Source: Dromaius novaehollandiae (taxonomy: Eukaryota > Chordata > Aves > Casuariiformes > Dromaiidae). From it: DNA of 64,000 nt. Shown in pieces: positions 24,801 through 37,290 of this stretch. Position 1 is the first letter of the stretch. Every line of letters begins with the position of its first letter. The DNA lies in contig NC_088098.1 of assembly GCF_036370855.1 (NCBI RefSeq), positions 34,537,981 through 34,601,980 on the forward strand, read 5' to 3'. A program made the position numbers and the translations under genes. A model generated the notes under the pieces. The model was not told the DNA's origin and did not search any database. It worked only from the letters and a program-made list of their open reading frames with translations.

Positions 24801-27540
24801 CCCTGGGAGAGGCTCAGGGAAAATCCATGACAAGCTGTAGGACACATGTACATCTGTGAAAGAAACTAAAATTGGGCTTTTCCAAAAAATACATGTGCAA
24901 CTGAGACTCCGAGGATACTGAAGTATTAAGGAGCTTGTAGTTCTTCCTGAAATTCACACCATCCTGTTGATGTAAAAAAGGTCTCCTGCGTATGAATTTT
25001 AAGAGACCTGACTGTGCTCTTCAGAAGGAAAAAACACACAATACCGTAAGTAAACATATAAATCAGTTAGAGAACCTAGAGATTAAGGATTAGGTTCATA
25101 AAGCTTTACGTCCCATATACGGAAAGTGCCAAAAGTTGCTCTTAATGACTTTGGAAGAGGTATGTGCTTTTTCTGTACTCTTAGCTCTCTTTCCCCCTTT
25201 TAGCAAATGGTTTTATTCTACACTTAAAAAACTCACGAGCCAAAAAAGGGAGAAAAAAAAGGTGAATGGAATTTGACCAAAAAAATAATAAAAGTCATTC
25301 GTGGTTCAAGTGCTCAGCCTAAGCTATATTTATTCAGTTGACATTTTTTCCAAAAAGACCAATGCGTAAATTAATGTGCACATGGGCAGGTCTGAATTAT
25401 ACCCTGGCCATTTATAGTATGCAGGATTTTATGTGACTTTTTACTCTCTTGTTCAATAAAACAATAAGTAGTTATGCAGCAGCCAGAGGAGCCAGTGATT
25501 CATTTACTTCCAAGGGATGCCAAGAACCTTCTTAAGGAAATACACTCACCAATATGTAATGAGAACCTTTTGTACTGTGGTGCTTCAAGGATTAATAGAA
25601 TTTCCAAAGACAAGAGATGAATGAGATACAGTAGCAAACGCTGCAGAGGTCAGGGCTGGCCCAGAGGTGACCACATGCAACTCAGCCTTCTCTGAAGCTT
25701 CACAGCAAGTGCTTTGCTCACACTGTGGTAAATACAATCAAATGCTGCCTGCTGCCAGATGACTCATCCTGCACAGGCTGCTTGATTCTGCTCCTTCAGT
25801 TGATTTTGTTAAGGTTATTGAAACTGCAAGTCAACTGTGATATGTTTACTCAAGTGTGCTCTGTGTGTGCTTGTCATCTTTTCTGACAGACACAAAGTTT
25901 CCTTTTGGGTAGCTATAGCGAGTGGAGAAGGGGTTTTCATTTTCTGGGCTGGAATAGGGTGCATCTCTAGGCCATTAAATATTAAGTTCTTTATCTGCAA
26001 AGGAAACAAGGAATCAGCCTTGAACTCAGCTGATGGGTGGTCATAAAGAGAGACTGCTGAGAATTGCTAGAAAGGAAGCAAAAACAAGATAGAAAATATC
26101 ACTGTGCCACCGATAAATCCACACCAAGGGCACACACAGAATAGTGTGCCCATCTCAGCAAGGATATACCTGAATGAGAAATATTACGAAGAAAGGCAGT
26201 AACAGAAAACTCAAGTTATGGAACCATAGCCATACCAAGAACAACTAAATGTAGTGAGAGTCTTCAGCTAGAAAGAGATGCAACTGAAGGGATATAAGAC
26301 AGGTCAAGTCAAAACAAAATGATTATTCACTTCTGCTCACAAAGTTTTCATTCCGTATGATGCTATGAGGTAGCCTTTGCCGGCCACTGCCAGGTTAAGA
26401 GGTTAGGTCTGGTGCATTGCAGCACTTCCCCTACTCTTAAGCAACAAATGCAGGGGTAGGTAGAAAAAGTGTCATGGTTGACTCTTTTGGCTTTTTAGGT
26501 CAGATTGGTAGAGTAATTACTGATACACAGTCAGACAAGTAGATCTACATCATTCAATAAAATCATGAAAAATCCTAACTATTCTTCTGCATGGATACCA
26601 AAATAGGGTATGAGTACTGCCAAAGTATATTCTCTGACTAATCATGTCTCTTGACTGCAGCTGAGGATGCTAGAGAAAGTTGATGGGTCTAGAATTATAC
26701 CCAACTAAATCCAAAAGGTATTTGTTTAGAAAGACCAAAGGGAAGATGAGAATGGATCAGCATAAAAATATAGTCTGCTCACCCTGAAGAACAAGAAAGG
26801 CATACTGAAATGAAAGAATACAATCAGCAAAACAGAAGGGAAAAAAGGGAAAAAGTTTACCTCACAAATATAATATATTGTATTTATTTAGTTGGCCTGG
26901 AATATAATAAAATATGCCAAAACAAGTAAATTATTCCAAGTTCTGCACTTTTCTTTGAATATAAATGAAATATACAATCATGCTAAAATTAAGATCAGCA
27001 GTCTTTTGTCATCTGAGACCGTGAAAACAACAACTGGTCATAGTCCAACTGTCCGATCTAGGCACAGCACTCCTGATAACATCCTTTGCCCTCCAAAGCC
27101 TGTTTAAATAGATCATGCATTTCAAAGACAGGAGGACTGAGAAATAGGGACAAGGTATCATCCAGGCACAGGGCAGAAAGCAAATTGTCTCTGAATCACT
27201 GGTCACTCCCTCCATGCCCATCTGCTCTCAGAGCTCATCTCCATCCTGCACAGGCTCTGCTGCTAGGTCGCAGGGACAGGAGCAGCCTGATTGCATATCT
27301 AAGCAGATCGCTACTAATGGTAAATGGGAGTAACAAGGGTCTCTTTAACCCTTACTTACTCGCCTGTGTGCGTATGTGGGCAACACTCAGCTGTACCTGA
27401 TGTGGCTTATCCAAGACCACAGAAATATCCGGGTGTGTTGCTGGCCCCTCGTCCTGCAGGCAGCACAGGACAGCTTGCCAGTCTCCTGCTTGCTTTCTTC
27501 CAGAAGTGCTCATTTCTAGTGGAATGAACCCCAACTTACA
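24801..27540. other. AT-rich noncoding DNA, nothing recognised
   Basis: No exon, RNA gene or clear repeat. The stretch 25230-25330 is A-rich on the plus strand, and 26560-26960 is A-rich with few G, leaving only short frames. Confidence 0.6.
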
Positions 27541-28060
27541 AATTCTTTAATGTTTTTGGACTCCACATATTTCCAAACGGACCTAGGAAATAAGCCAGCC
27601 TTCAGGTGATGTTAATTAAATTAATGACTCATTAAACATTAATTTAATTAAGAAAACCAAAAGACTCAGCCCCAATCATACCTGCAAACAGTAACTTATC
27701 ATACATTAAATTCCAGATGTCAGAAATTAACTATCATGATCCATGAATGCTGCCATGTCCTTGGGGAGCTGAGTGATAAATCTGCATCTTCTGCAAGAGA
27801 TGAAGCATTATCATGCCCCAGAGATTCACTGGCTTTATTTGCATGAAAGTCAAACAGGGAGCCAGTGACCCTGGAAAAAGTCTTATACTGGTCATTAACA
27901 AACAGCCAGTAACATACCTGTAAGACTTGTTTTTAATGCTTACTGATAACTGCTAATATATATTGCTAGCAAATTCTCTGAAAGAAATCCAGCCCTTGAA
28001 CGGGCTGTTTCCTGTAGAGACAGTCTGACTGGGATTTTCATTCATATACCTTTGAGGTTA
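27540..28060. promoter_or_regulatory. Candidate conserved noncoding element (enhancer-like)
   Basis: A block of about 500 bp without sizeable open frames but dense in transcription-factor-like words. These include a long TAAT/ATTA-rich inverted repeat (27612-27651), an octamer ATTTGCAT at 27837-27844, and repeated ATTAA/TTAAT words around 27700-27740 and 27890-27960. Such homeodomain and POU word density is typical of vertebrate developmental enhancers. Conservation cannot be judged here, so the call is inference from motif density only; AT-rich sequence yields many such words by chance. Confidence 0.3.
27612..27651. repeat. Perfect inverted repeat, 15-bp TAAT-rich arms
   Basis: The left arm TTAATTAAATTAATG (27612-27626) and the right arm CATTAATTTAATTAA (27637-27651) are exact reverse complements, separated by 10 bases (ACTCATTAAA). 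Each arm holds TTAATTAA and ATTAAT, classic homeodomain core words. It may be an extended dimer-binding site or simply an AT-rich palindrome able to extrude a hairpin. Confidence 0.9.
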
Positions 28061-29207
28061 TTCCAATACGTCTGACAGTACTATACACACCAGAGCTTCA
28101 TTCTTCCCTCTTACACCATGTGTATCAGAAGTAACTTCCAGACACAGTCAAGGAATTCTCACCAAGGAAGTGTTGATATGTTGGTAAGAAAAAAATTTTT
28201 TTTCAAAATTAAGTCTTTTTTGTAAAGAGTTTTCACCTGTTTCATATTAATTTTTAATGGAAAATGCATTTGGTTAAAAATGTTTCTGCTTTTCATCCTT
28301 ATGGTAAAATATTTTGGAATTAGAATTTTGTGAATAAGCCAAAAAAATAAACAAAAATCACTTTAAAAAACTGAACGATGTTCAGGATTCTTTCTCAAAC
28401 TTTTGGCAAGGAATCCTGAAATCACAGAAAATATTGACTTATTTTCTTGTTGTTTCAATCAACTTTTCAAATTTTCTAATCAACTATGTAAGCTTACTAT
28501 ATTCAAAAACAGTTTTAATGCTATTAGGCAAGCGATGGTCTCTTCTCAAAGCAGGGATAAAGCCTTGAAGAATTCTAAAATGAGATACTAAACAGCCCAA
28601 AGCATGTTAACACATGAACTTATAACTACTATAAATAGCGTTACAGTTTCTCCACATATTTTTAGATTTGCACACATGATCCATCTCTCACCTCACACCA
28701 GTCCCCATTGTCCATGTTTTCACTCATCAGCCTCACACAGGATGGGAGAGGCAAGAGGACTCACAGTGTTTGAGGATGCTGGCCTTGGAGACCAGCAGCA
28801 TTTGGTCTTTCTTTCTTTGCAACAGGTGGTAGACCAAAATTGACAGGTTGATCGTTGAAAGGATCACCAGATCCACTGGAGAAATCTTCAGAGGAGTCAA
28901 TGGAGCTGGTGGCATTGGTGTTGGTGTGTAGTCCGTAGGAGATTCCCTACATGGCAACTGGTGCCCTCTGGATGTAACACAAGCTCTATACCCATGTTAT
29001 TGTAGAGAGCAGTTTGTGGGGCTGGCCAACAGGCTTTGACCCCCGGTATGGAGGCAGTTGGTTGTCAGGTCTTCTACTTCTCTCATTCATTACAGGGCAA
29101 GTATTCTTCCTTGCTCTTAATGCTGTGGTCAAGGTCTTTCAGGATGGCCTTACAGTATAACAGATCCATCTAATTTTAGTGCAATAATAATGTTAATAAC
29201 AGTGCAA
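28061..29207. other. AT-rich noncoding DNA, nothing recognised
   Basis: Includes an A7T8 palindromic run at 28189-28203 and an AT-rich stretch to about 28380. At 28604-28957 short frames overlap on opposite strands without recognisable content. No repeat could be assigned. Confidence 0.6.
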
Positions 29208-29400
29208 ATCACAGAACTGAATAATTCAGGCTAGGGACCTCAGCATGTCACCTGCTGAATACCCTGCTCAAAACAAGGTCCATACTGAATTCAGACTAGG
29301 TCACTCAAGCTTTTTCCAATTAAGCCTTGAAAACCTCCAACTATGGAGATTTCACAGCTTCTCTGGGCAATCTCTTTCAGTGCTTGACTCCACCGACAAA
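29208..29400 (-). repeat. CR1 LINE 3' end, antisense
   Basis: Read on the plus strand this is the reverse complement of a CR1 3' untranslated end. The order is 'cacagaactgaataattcagg', 'agggacctcagcatgtcacc', 'ccctgctcaaaacaaggtcc', 'atactgaattcagactaggtc', 'ccaattaagccttgaaaacc', 'atggagatttcacagcttct', 'ctgggcaatctctttcagtg', 'cttgactccacc'. These match, in order, the familiar antisense CR1 phrases about 'cacagaatcatagaat', 'gggacctcagagatcat', 'cctgctcaaagcagg' and 'ctctgggcaacctgttccagtgcttgac'. The 8-bp terminal repeat is degraded to 'actgaataattc'. The copy is 5'-truncated and loses similarity near 29400. It is the best single indicator of an avian or archosaur genome. Confidence 0.85.
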
Positions 29401-32190
29401 TGGAAGTGGCTGCTATTCATCTAGCCAGGAAACTGGCTCATCAGTAGCCATGATCCATTTGTAGGGGAAACTTTTGACTCATGAATTCTACATCATACCG
29501 GTTGCCTCTCAGTTTCTGGAAAGCCATGGGAGTTTAAGGGGGATGTGAAGCAGAAGCATTTGGATTACAGCCTGGATAGGAAATGGCTGAAGAGCATCAT
29601 GGAATTTGATCATTTGTTGGACTTTGCAGGTATCCAGGGAGAGCGGCTGCACAACTAAAGCTGAGAGGTACTATTGTCCTTAGCATTATGTGCTACAAAG
29701 TATTATCCCTATGAATTCTTTTCTCTGTTCTGATTAATCCAAGCTACCTTCTATAAAGTGGTTTGAATACTTTGGTATTGTTCCTTTTGGAAAAGGTCGA
29801 TTGGCTTTCATCAAGTTTTCTGGTTTTTTGACTGGGAGCTCAGGGTTTCCATGGGCTGTTGCTCAGCGGCCGGGTTCAGGTCAGCTTTTGATGGGGCTGC
29901 CTCCGACATTCTTAAACCCTGAGAACAACCACTTGTAATTCTCTCCTCTCCATCACAGTTACTTAAGGCAAGTGTAAGGTGCAGTCATTATTAACACATT
30001 ACTTACTGAAGATAAAACACCAACTACTTTAAAACTCATGGACATTTCACTCAGTCCTCAAGAAATCACCTCTTCTTGTGGAGTGCTTGCCAGCAGCAGC
30101 CCATCTTAAACCTCCTGTTTTGGAGAAAGGTGATGATTCTTCTACTTTGAGGGATGTTGGTTCAGATGCCATTCTGTCATTCAGTCTTTCTTTGCAGTAA
30201 GGATCATGCATGAGAAGCTGAAAATTGTTTGCTGCTTATGTAAGATCAAAACCTCCAAGCTATTCCACTTGTGTTGGACTTCTTGGCAGCTAGTGATATA
30301 TCTAATCAGGGACCATTGCTTCAGCAGCCAGAGATATTGCTGTTTTATTTGAAGCTGCTCTCTGGTGGTTCCTGTCCTTTCGGAGTACTGGAATCCACTC
30401 CTGGTGATGGCTGCTTGGACTCGTCACTGAGGGCTCTGAAATATGGGTCAGTTCTGCTATCTGTGTTCTTTAAAGTATAGCCAGATGGGGAGATCATTAT
30501 AAAATATAAGGTAGAGTATATTGACAATACTCGGCTTGTATTTCGTGTGGACGCTGCAAGTTCAGTCTAAGTTATGGAGGAATGTCTGAATGTTATTGCT
30601 TCTTGGCTGCATTAGAGGTGTCTTGTCCTCAGCTTTGGAAAGACAGAAATATTGTTGCTGGATATACTGTCGTCTTGGCGAGAGAGGACTTATCTGGAGA
30701 CTGTGAATCAGGTTAATAATGCTGGCATCATTTTTAGCATCTCTTTGCACTTGGAAAGCCTTGAGTTGGCTATAAAGTTAAAACGTGATTTCCAGCTACA
30801 TGCTGTGCATAAGTAATTCCCCTATTTATCTCACTAGCTGTTGCCTGGAGAAGCCTGACTGTGAGACTGGGGTTTTGTACCTCTTCCTCTTGCTGGCTTG
30901 TAACTTATTTACAATGCTCATGGGCTTGAAGACCTGTGACAATATTCAACCAATTCAGTGTTTCTTATATAGGGTACCTTTTAAGTGACAGTGAAGCTTA
31001 AGCGAGCCTTAAGGCTGTGTAAATCTCTAGCCTAAACTAGAAACTAGCCTGGTTATACCAGCTTGGTTCACCACTAGCCTGGTGGTTTTGCAATCACAAG
31101 TCCTTTGGCATATCAGTATTCTTCCAAGAGACCAATAGTGTGGGATTTGCCTCTCCTGAAATCTAGCTCATTTTGTCTCACTCTACATCAGAAAAGAGTT
31201 AATTTTTTTTTCTCCACAGTGATGAATTTATTATGACCACCAATGCTGCATAACTATTTATTTCTATTGTTTTTATTTATACATCTGCTCTGAAATTTTG
31301 TTGAGATTGAAGTGTCCTTTAATTACTACAAAATTGGTGTGAGAATCACTGTTGAGCACCCTCCCTGGTCTTGAGGTTGAGGGGATAACTTTGCAATGTT
31401 TTTAATACTGTCACTTCGGTGCTGTATTTGTTTGACATTCACTCCTAAGTATTAAGTCTGGTTTTGTCTTGCACCTATTCGGGAGGGCTCTGTATATCTC
31501 AAGCATTTATTTCTCAGGGTACACTTATTCTTGCCTGACTGAACACATCTTTAAAGACCTTTTCATATAGCTGCACTCAGGAGTTTACTATAATGGTATT
31601 ATTGCACCTTCTTTCCTCCCTTTTCATGTAACTCTTTTTTCTAGGGTTTTTTTTTTTTTAATCATACACTAACACCTGCGTCATTTCCTGCCAGCAAGTA
31701 TATGCTCATTGTCACCTCTTGTCCAGCCTGAGCAATGTCTGCCTGCTTTCTCCCTATAAGTCATGGCCCCTGACCTTTTTATCAATTGTGTTGTTAGATT
31801 TTAGACTACCCTGGTGTATCACCAGCCCTTCTGAACCAAGGGACCCAGAACAAAGCAGACTATGTGAGTTATGCTCTTGGAGTCAGTGGGACTGCTGTTT
31901 TGAGTAAGTGCTCACCAAATTGAGCCAGGGTCTCCTGCCTAAGTACTGAGCTGTGAAAAGGGGAATGCTTTATGTCACTGACTTGCTTAAGTTCCCTCGG
32001 AACATGTCCAAAAATAGCAATTTACTTTTTTGAACAAAGCATCCTGTCATGCACTCGTGATTAATTTATATACCGTCACTGCCTCGTCTCTTCATTACTG
32101 CCTTCTAGTTGGGGTTCTCTCATTCAGTGCAGTATTTCTGACGCTATTATTTTCCCCTAGCCTCCTGTCAACTGGAGTAATAGCTATAAA
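29401..32190. other. Noncoding DNA, no recognised gene
   Basis: Nothing identifiable. Frames stay under 70 codons. T-rich runs occur at 31201-31210 and 31645-31661. An 11-mer ACTAGCCTGGT is repeated at 31043-31053 and 31073-31083. Confidence 0.6.
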
Positions 32191-32193
32191 CAA

Positions 32194-32751
32194 GTGATAT
32201 TGCCCATATTGGCAATCCTGAAAGAAAACTCAGCTTTTGTTTTTCCTCAGAACGCCTCCCTGCATGAGGAGGTCAGCTTTGTGCATTCAAACATGTTTTA
32301 TGGGGAAGGCAGTGGAGAACAGCAAGGAGCAGAGGCAGCAGGGGAAGTACTCCCAGTAATTACTTGGGAAATTGCGCGTTGTTCCCTCTGCGAAGAATTA
32401 CCCCGTACACCACCAAGCGCTTCACTAGGGCTCTGCTGTAATGAACGCATAGTTTTACTGTTTGCAAAAGTCGCTGTTCATATTGGGCTGAGTCAGCTCC
32501 CCAGGAAGGTAACTGTAGTTTTGTCAGCGACTTGCATGAGAACAGGAGCAGACTCTTCTCTATGCAAACTGTTATCTTCTCCAAGTGCCATACTCTCCCT
32601 ACGTTATTTTGCTGTAAACATAATGAAAGGCTCCCTGTCACTACGAGTAGCACTACTCCGAATGGAAAGTCTTGTTTATTTTGGCCACAATGGTTGCGCT
32701 CCGTTGTATTACTACTCTCCACGATCTGTGTATGTATTATTTCTTGACTAA
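32194..32751 (+). other. Longest open frame in the window, function unknown
   Basis: This frame runs 185 codons from a GTG, or about 152 codons from its first in-frame ATG near 32293, and ends at TAA/TAG-type stop at 32751. The predicted peptide is leucine- and serine-rich with several cysteines; I see no signal peptide, catalytic motif or repeat I can name. The same DNA is also open on the minus strand (32360-32776, 138 codons) and in a second plus frame (32532-32747), so the lack of stops is a property of local composition and not good evidence for coding. No convincing splice-site pair or Kozak context was seen. It could be a fragment of a decayed retroposed gene, a long noncoding exon, or chance. 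Confidence 0.2.
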
Positions 32752-32761
32752 GCACCAGGGG

Positions 32762-33060
32762 AGATGCAGAGGCCAAATGTGATCCGCAGACGTCAGCAAT
32801 TCACCTGGTGGCTCCCCGCAGCTCCATGCGCGACCCATGGAGCCAGCAGAGGGGAGCTACCAAAGTCCAAGCCGCAGCTCGGACCATTGGCAGCCGGCCA
32901 TCCCGCCCCACTGGCCACAGGGCAGCCGCGCGCTGCGCCCTTGTATGCAGATCAGAAGTGGCCTTCAGATGTCTGGCGGGTTGCCAGCGCCGCACTCGGT
33001 TGAGCAATATTTGGGAGCTCTTGTGTGTTGTTTGTTGCAATTACCGCTAGGCGAGCCCCG
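32762..33060. other. GC-rich block, moderately CpG-rich
   Basis: Sequence composition switches sharply to GC-rich with scattered CpG (for example CCGCAGACGTC, GCGCGACCC, CCGCGCGCTGCGCCC). All six frames contain 70-80 codon openings, which reflects composition. It holds a CTCF-like site (32843-32856). It lies directly after the long open frame and could be a small CpG-island-like regulatory block or an old GC-rich repeat; I do not recognise a family. Confidence 0.4.
32843..32856 (+). promoter_or_regulatory. CTCF-like core motif
   Basis: CCAGCAGAGGGGAG agrees with the CTCF core CCASYAGRKGGCRS at 13 of 14 positions; the C in GGC is replaced by G. It sits in the GC-rich block. Occupancy cannot be judged from sequence. 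Confidence 0.35.
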
Positions 33061-36000
33061 CAGAGTTGGGTTTGTTTGAGCTGCTACGATCTAAGCTGCA
33101 GAGCTCAGTTTTCAGAGGTTAGTGCTTGAGCAACCTCTATATATTTACTTGGAGGTTCAAGATCTATTAAAAGAAACCATTCTCCTCCTTTGTCTCCTCT
33201 AAGCTGTATCACATTTGGCAGGAATGAAAGAACAATGGTTTCTTTGTATGCAATATACTGCCTAAAAAAAGGTATGTGATTGGAGTGAGAGAGGTGCTGG
33301 CTGCAGTTGCTGCCTGGCTGGAAAGGGATGTATTTTTGCTGAGAACAATTGTGCAAGCTGAAGAAATGGTACAAATCAATTGACTTATTGCACATAAAAG
33401 TAAAGTTTGTACTCACAACTCTTTACTCATGTGATAGATAACATCTTGGTAAAAGGAAAGAGTTTTACAGATCCAGTGCACTTGCCATGATTTATTGACA
33501 CTTTATTTTTCCTTTTTTTGTCATTTGTTATTTTATCCCGGACAGTGAAAATTAAAATCAGTCTCATCTTTTACAAATAGCCTCATTAGAGATCTTAGTG
33601 CTTGGAGTTCATAGGACAATATCCATTTGTTTTAATGCAGTTTTTTCAATTCACATGTAAAACCAAGAGACGGTTGATTTTAAAAGTTTAAAATATTATT
33701 TCTCACGAAATGCTCACTTAACAGCATCTCCAATTAATCTTGAATGAGGAGATCCAAATAAGAGCCATACAGACGAGGAAACCTTTTTTTTTTCTTTAGC
33801 TTCATGCTGCATTTCCACACACAATTGTAGGACAACACAGGATACTGCAACTGGGATAAGAGATTTAGTTTCTTCCTTAAGATTTAGGGATTTTATTTAT
33901 AAAGGGGAGATGGAGTATGGGACAGAACCTAGGTTATCGCACTTTGTTAAAAATGGATTCTTTACTCATGATAAAAAATTACTCTTCAAAGCACTGCTCC
34001 TCTCAGTATTGGTAAGAAATCAAGAGTTACAAACAGGAAAAAAGTCCCCACACATGATTGATTGTGTCTCATTTCTTGAAAATAATTCTTTTATGGCACC
34101 TGTAAGCTGTAGGTCACCAGTTCTGTCCTGGTGGACTTATAAAATCATGCAGTAGTTGAGCCAAGCCTGTCCTATTTCAAACTAAAACCACCTTTTCCTT
34201 CCTTGCTGAGCAATAAATTGTCCTTCTCTGCAGCATGGGTTCCACCAAAACAATTTTTGTCAGCTGTACCAGTTCAGAAAACAAATGATATTATGCATTT
34301 TGGCTAAGTATAGGACATACATATCTTCATACAGCAAGGTTAAAATCAATATGGAAAAGTATTAAATTGTATTAAAGTTAGAATCTTTTCTAAATGAGGA
34401 TGATGATGATGCAGAGATTTAATGTAATCTATCAATTAAGTTTTAGCTTTTTATCTTATTTCACACAGCGTCAGTTTCCCTGAAACTTAGTGTCTCAGGA
34501 AGACAAACTTTGAAATGTTTCTGAAATATCTCCACTTATCTTTCGGGAAGTTCTAGTTATTTTGCGAGAAGGGAAGCTGAAAAATCAATTGATTATAATT
34601 GAAAGAGGAATCTTACCTCCCTGAATACTTCTTTCTTTAACAGATAGAGTTATTCTGAGAACCTGAAAGTTTTAAATAACGGTGTAAACTTTCTGCCCAC
34701 ATCTTGGTTGAATAGCGATTAAAATCCATTATTTCTGAGCTGATGACCCTGTAATATTTCTCTTCTGAATGTGGATATTTGGGTTCTTCCTTCATTCTTG
34801 ATATTTTCCTGGAAGCTTTCTTCACCTTTAAAAGCTCAGGCATTTCACCCCCAACTTTCTCAAGGATTTGTTCCTAGCGTAAGTAAGTCATGCCTTTGAT
34901 CTGGTGCACGGACTGAAGTAAATAGGTGTTTTCACAGGCTATAGACCTTCTGTGACTATAATAGGACCCATGCATTTTCTACTCAATATTTAAGATTTTC
35001 TGAATTTCATCAATACCAGATCCTTTTCATTTTTTCCATCTGAGTTGCCATATCAGCCCTTGTTGAGCCCTTGTTTCACAGTATTGCATTGCATACTTTC
35101 TAACTGGCAAGGTCACAGCTTGCCCATAATAGTGTATATTTGTGGCTTCTCCTACTGAAATCAGATTGCCAAGCAAAACCAGCACAGCATCATCCACGAC
35201 AGTAGTCAATACTGAGATTTAGATGTGACTGTACCTACTGATACAATCACCTATGCCAGCGTATAGGCTGTCTTGCAGCAAACTTCACAAGCATTTGTGT
35301 CACCTATGTACTGTAGATATAAAAACACTCATCCTTAATAGTATGTCAGATTATCTACCATAGCAGCATGCCACTTTCCTGGAAATATCCTTTACTGCAG
35401 CATGATTTACATTATTTCATTTTGCACAACAGAATCTGTGAATTTGATTTGACTCTCTCAACCGTTTAAAAATCCAAGGATCATATTTTGATTTCAGGAA
35501 AGGCAGCTGAAAAAGTTGCGGTCAAACTCCTCATATTTTCATCTTGTTCTGAGTAGTGGTTTCATAAGACAAGCCCTTGTTGGCAATTTTAATCTTCCTG
35601 TTTTCTTCCTTCTTCTGAAAACTAAGTGTGTCACCACCATTTCTTGTGGTCTTTTGAAGAATATCAACTGTCCCGTGATGACATGGGGAAACATGGTGCC
35701 GTTCAGATTTGTCTCAAGTCTTTTTCCAATTAGTGAATCCAGATTATGTGAAAACTTCCTCTGTGTACTTGATCAGAAGTCATTTGCAAAAGAGTAGACA
35801 CAGAGTGCATTACCATCAGCATCAGAAAAATAGGTCCACTAGAAAACACAAGACCAGGAAAAGCATAATAGAAAGGCTTGTTTTTCCAAAGTCATGCACA
35901 GGGAGAGCCCTAAGTCACAGCTGACAAGGTGTCTAACATTGTCAGGCAATTAGCACTTGGTTCTTGTTGCAGATGACACTGGAGACATGTGAATCCTACA

Positions 36001-37205
36001 ACCAGCAAAATTTGATCCACTTGTTGTTGAAGGTATAGTCTCCTCCTTTTTAATCAGCAATGGTTTAAGTGATTCCATTTTTGCACTTTTAAAATGTATA
36101 CTTTGGGATTTTTCATTTCAGTCAGTCACTGAGCACTTAGTAAGAATGGCACGGGATTAAGGAATTAGACCCACACAATACCGAAACATGTAGCTGGCCC
36201 CTGGCTTTTGTATAGCCCCTTGTTCTGTCTGAAAGGGTCTAGAATGAGACAGATGGAAGAAAGGAAACAGCCTTCACCTGATCTGTTCATTGCCCAGAAA
36301 ACAATTGCTTTTATGTTTTGCTTATATAACCTCTGCTTTCCTGTCTTAGCCAGGGATCCTGACAAGGAAAACAAGACAAATAAGATGCCAGTTGGCGGTC
36401 CTTCGACCCCCAGGGATAATTGCGCTGGGGTCAGAGACTCTGCGGTGTCTGGCCTCTCCCCTCCTTTTGTGCAAAGAGCACATGGAAAGCCCACAGGAAG
36501 GGGAGAGGAGAAGAACCAAGGAGGAGGCTCTGGAAACCAGGCCCAAGGGATGGGCTGATCTCAGGTCCCCAGCGAGGCCCAGGCTGCTCCACTGCATGTG
36601 CAGGGGCTTGTCCACAATGCATGAAGCAGCCTGAGCTCCTCCAAACACCAGCTATCCATGCCAGCAATGCAGGCGCCGTGCTGGGGGGACCCAAGGCCCT
36701 CCAGGTGTGCCTGACATTGGCCACATGATGTGCCCAAGGGAGCAGAGGTGCAGCCAGGTCTCCAGACCTGGAGCGAAGAGATTAGGCTTGTCCTTTGCTT
36801 GTCCTCTTCTGCTCTCCCTCCCTCCCCATGGGGCCTAGACCCATCCGTGTACTGACACCCATGCAGAGCAAAGATGAGGAATGCTTGAGCACGAGAGAGG
36901 CAGGTGGCTGGAAGCTTTGGGGAGAGATGGCAGGAAGCAGTCAGCTGGCAGAGTGATTGGAGCTTAGCCTCAAGCGGGCACACAGAGTCTGCTGTCACAC
37001 CAAGAGAGTTCCTGCTTACAGAGGTGTTTCTTTCCTGGGGAATAAAGAAGTCACAGCTTGTCACACAAAAAAGATGCTGAATGCAACCTTTCTTGACAAG
37101 AACAGGTAAAAACCAGATAGCCAGGACTGCTGGAAAAGTATATCAATCCAAGGCTGAAGAGAACAATGAATTATCAGGGAACTGTTTCTGTTACAGTATT
37201 TGATG
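33061..37205. other. Noncoding DNA, no recognised gene
   Basis: No exon or repeat could be supported. The GC-richer stretch 36340-37060 carries overlapping frames on both strands up to 167 codons (36561-37064, minus) with no recognisable domain. The rest is AT-rich with only short frames. A GATGATGATGATG run occurs near 34400. Confidence 0.55.
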
Positions 37206-37211
37206 TAAAAC

Positions 37212-37290
37212 AACATATACATTGTTATATACAGCTATCTATACATATATATGCATACATATATATGTGTGCATATATATGTGTGTAAAT
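37212..37290. repeat. Imperfect TA/TG simple repeat
   Basis: Alternating purine-pyrimidine tract made of ATATAT, GTGTGC and ACATAC units over about 80 bp. The tyrosine-, histidine- and isoleucine-rich minus-strand frame across it is an artefact of the repeat. Confidence 0.85.

Noticed and set aside
36340..37064. Seven overlapping frames of 80-167 codons on both strands
   Set aside because: Mutual overlap in all frames points to stop-poor composition; none has a recognisable domain, start context or splice sites.
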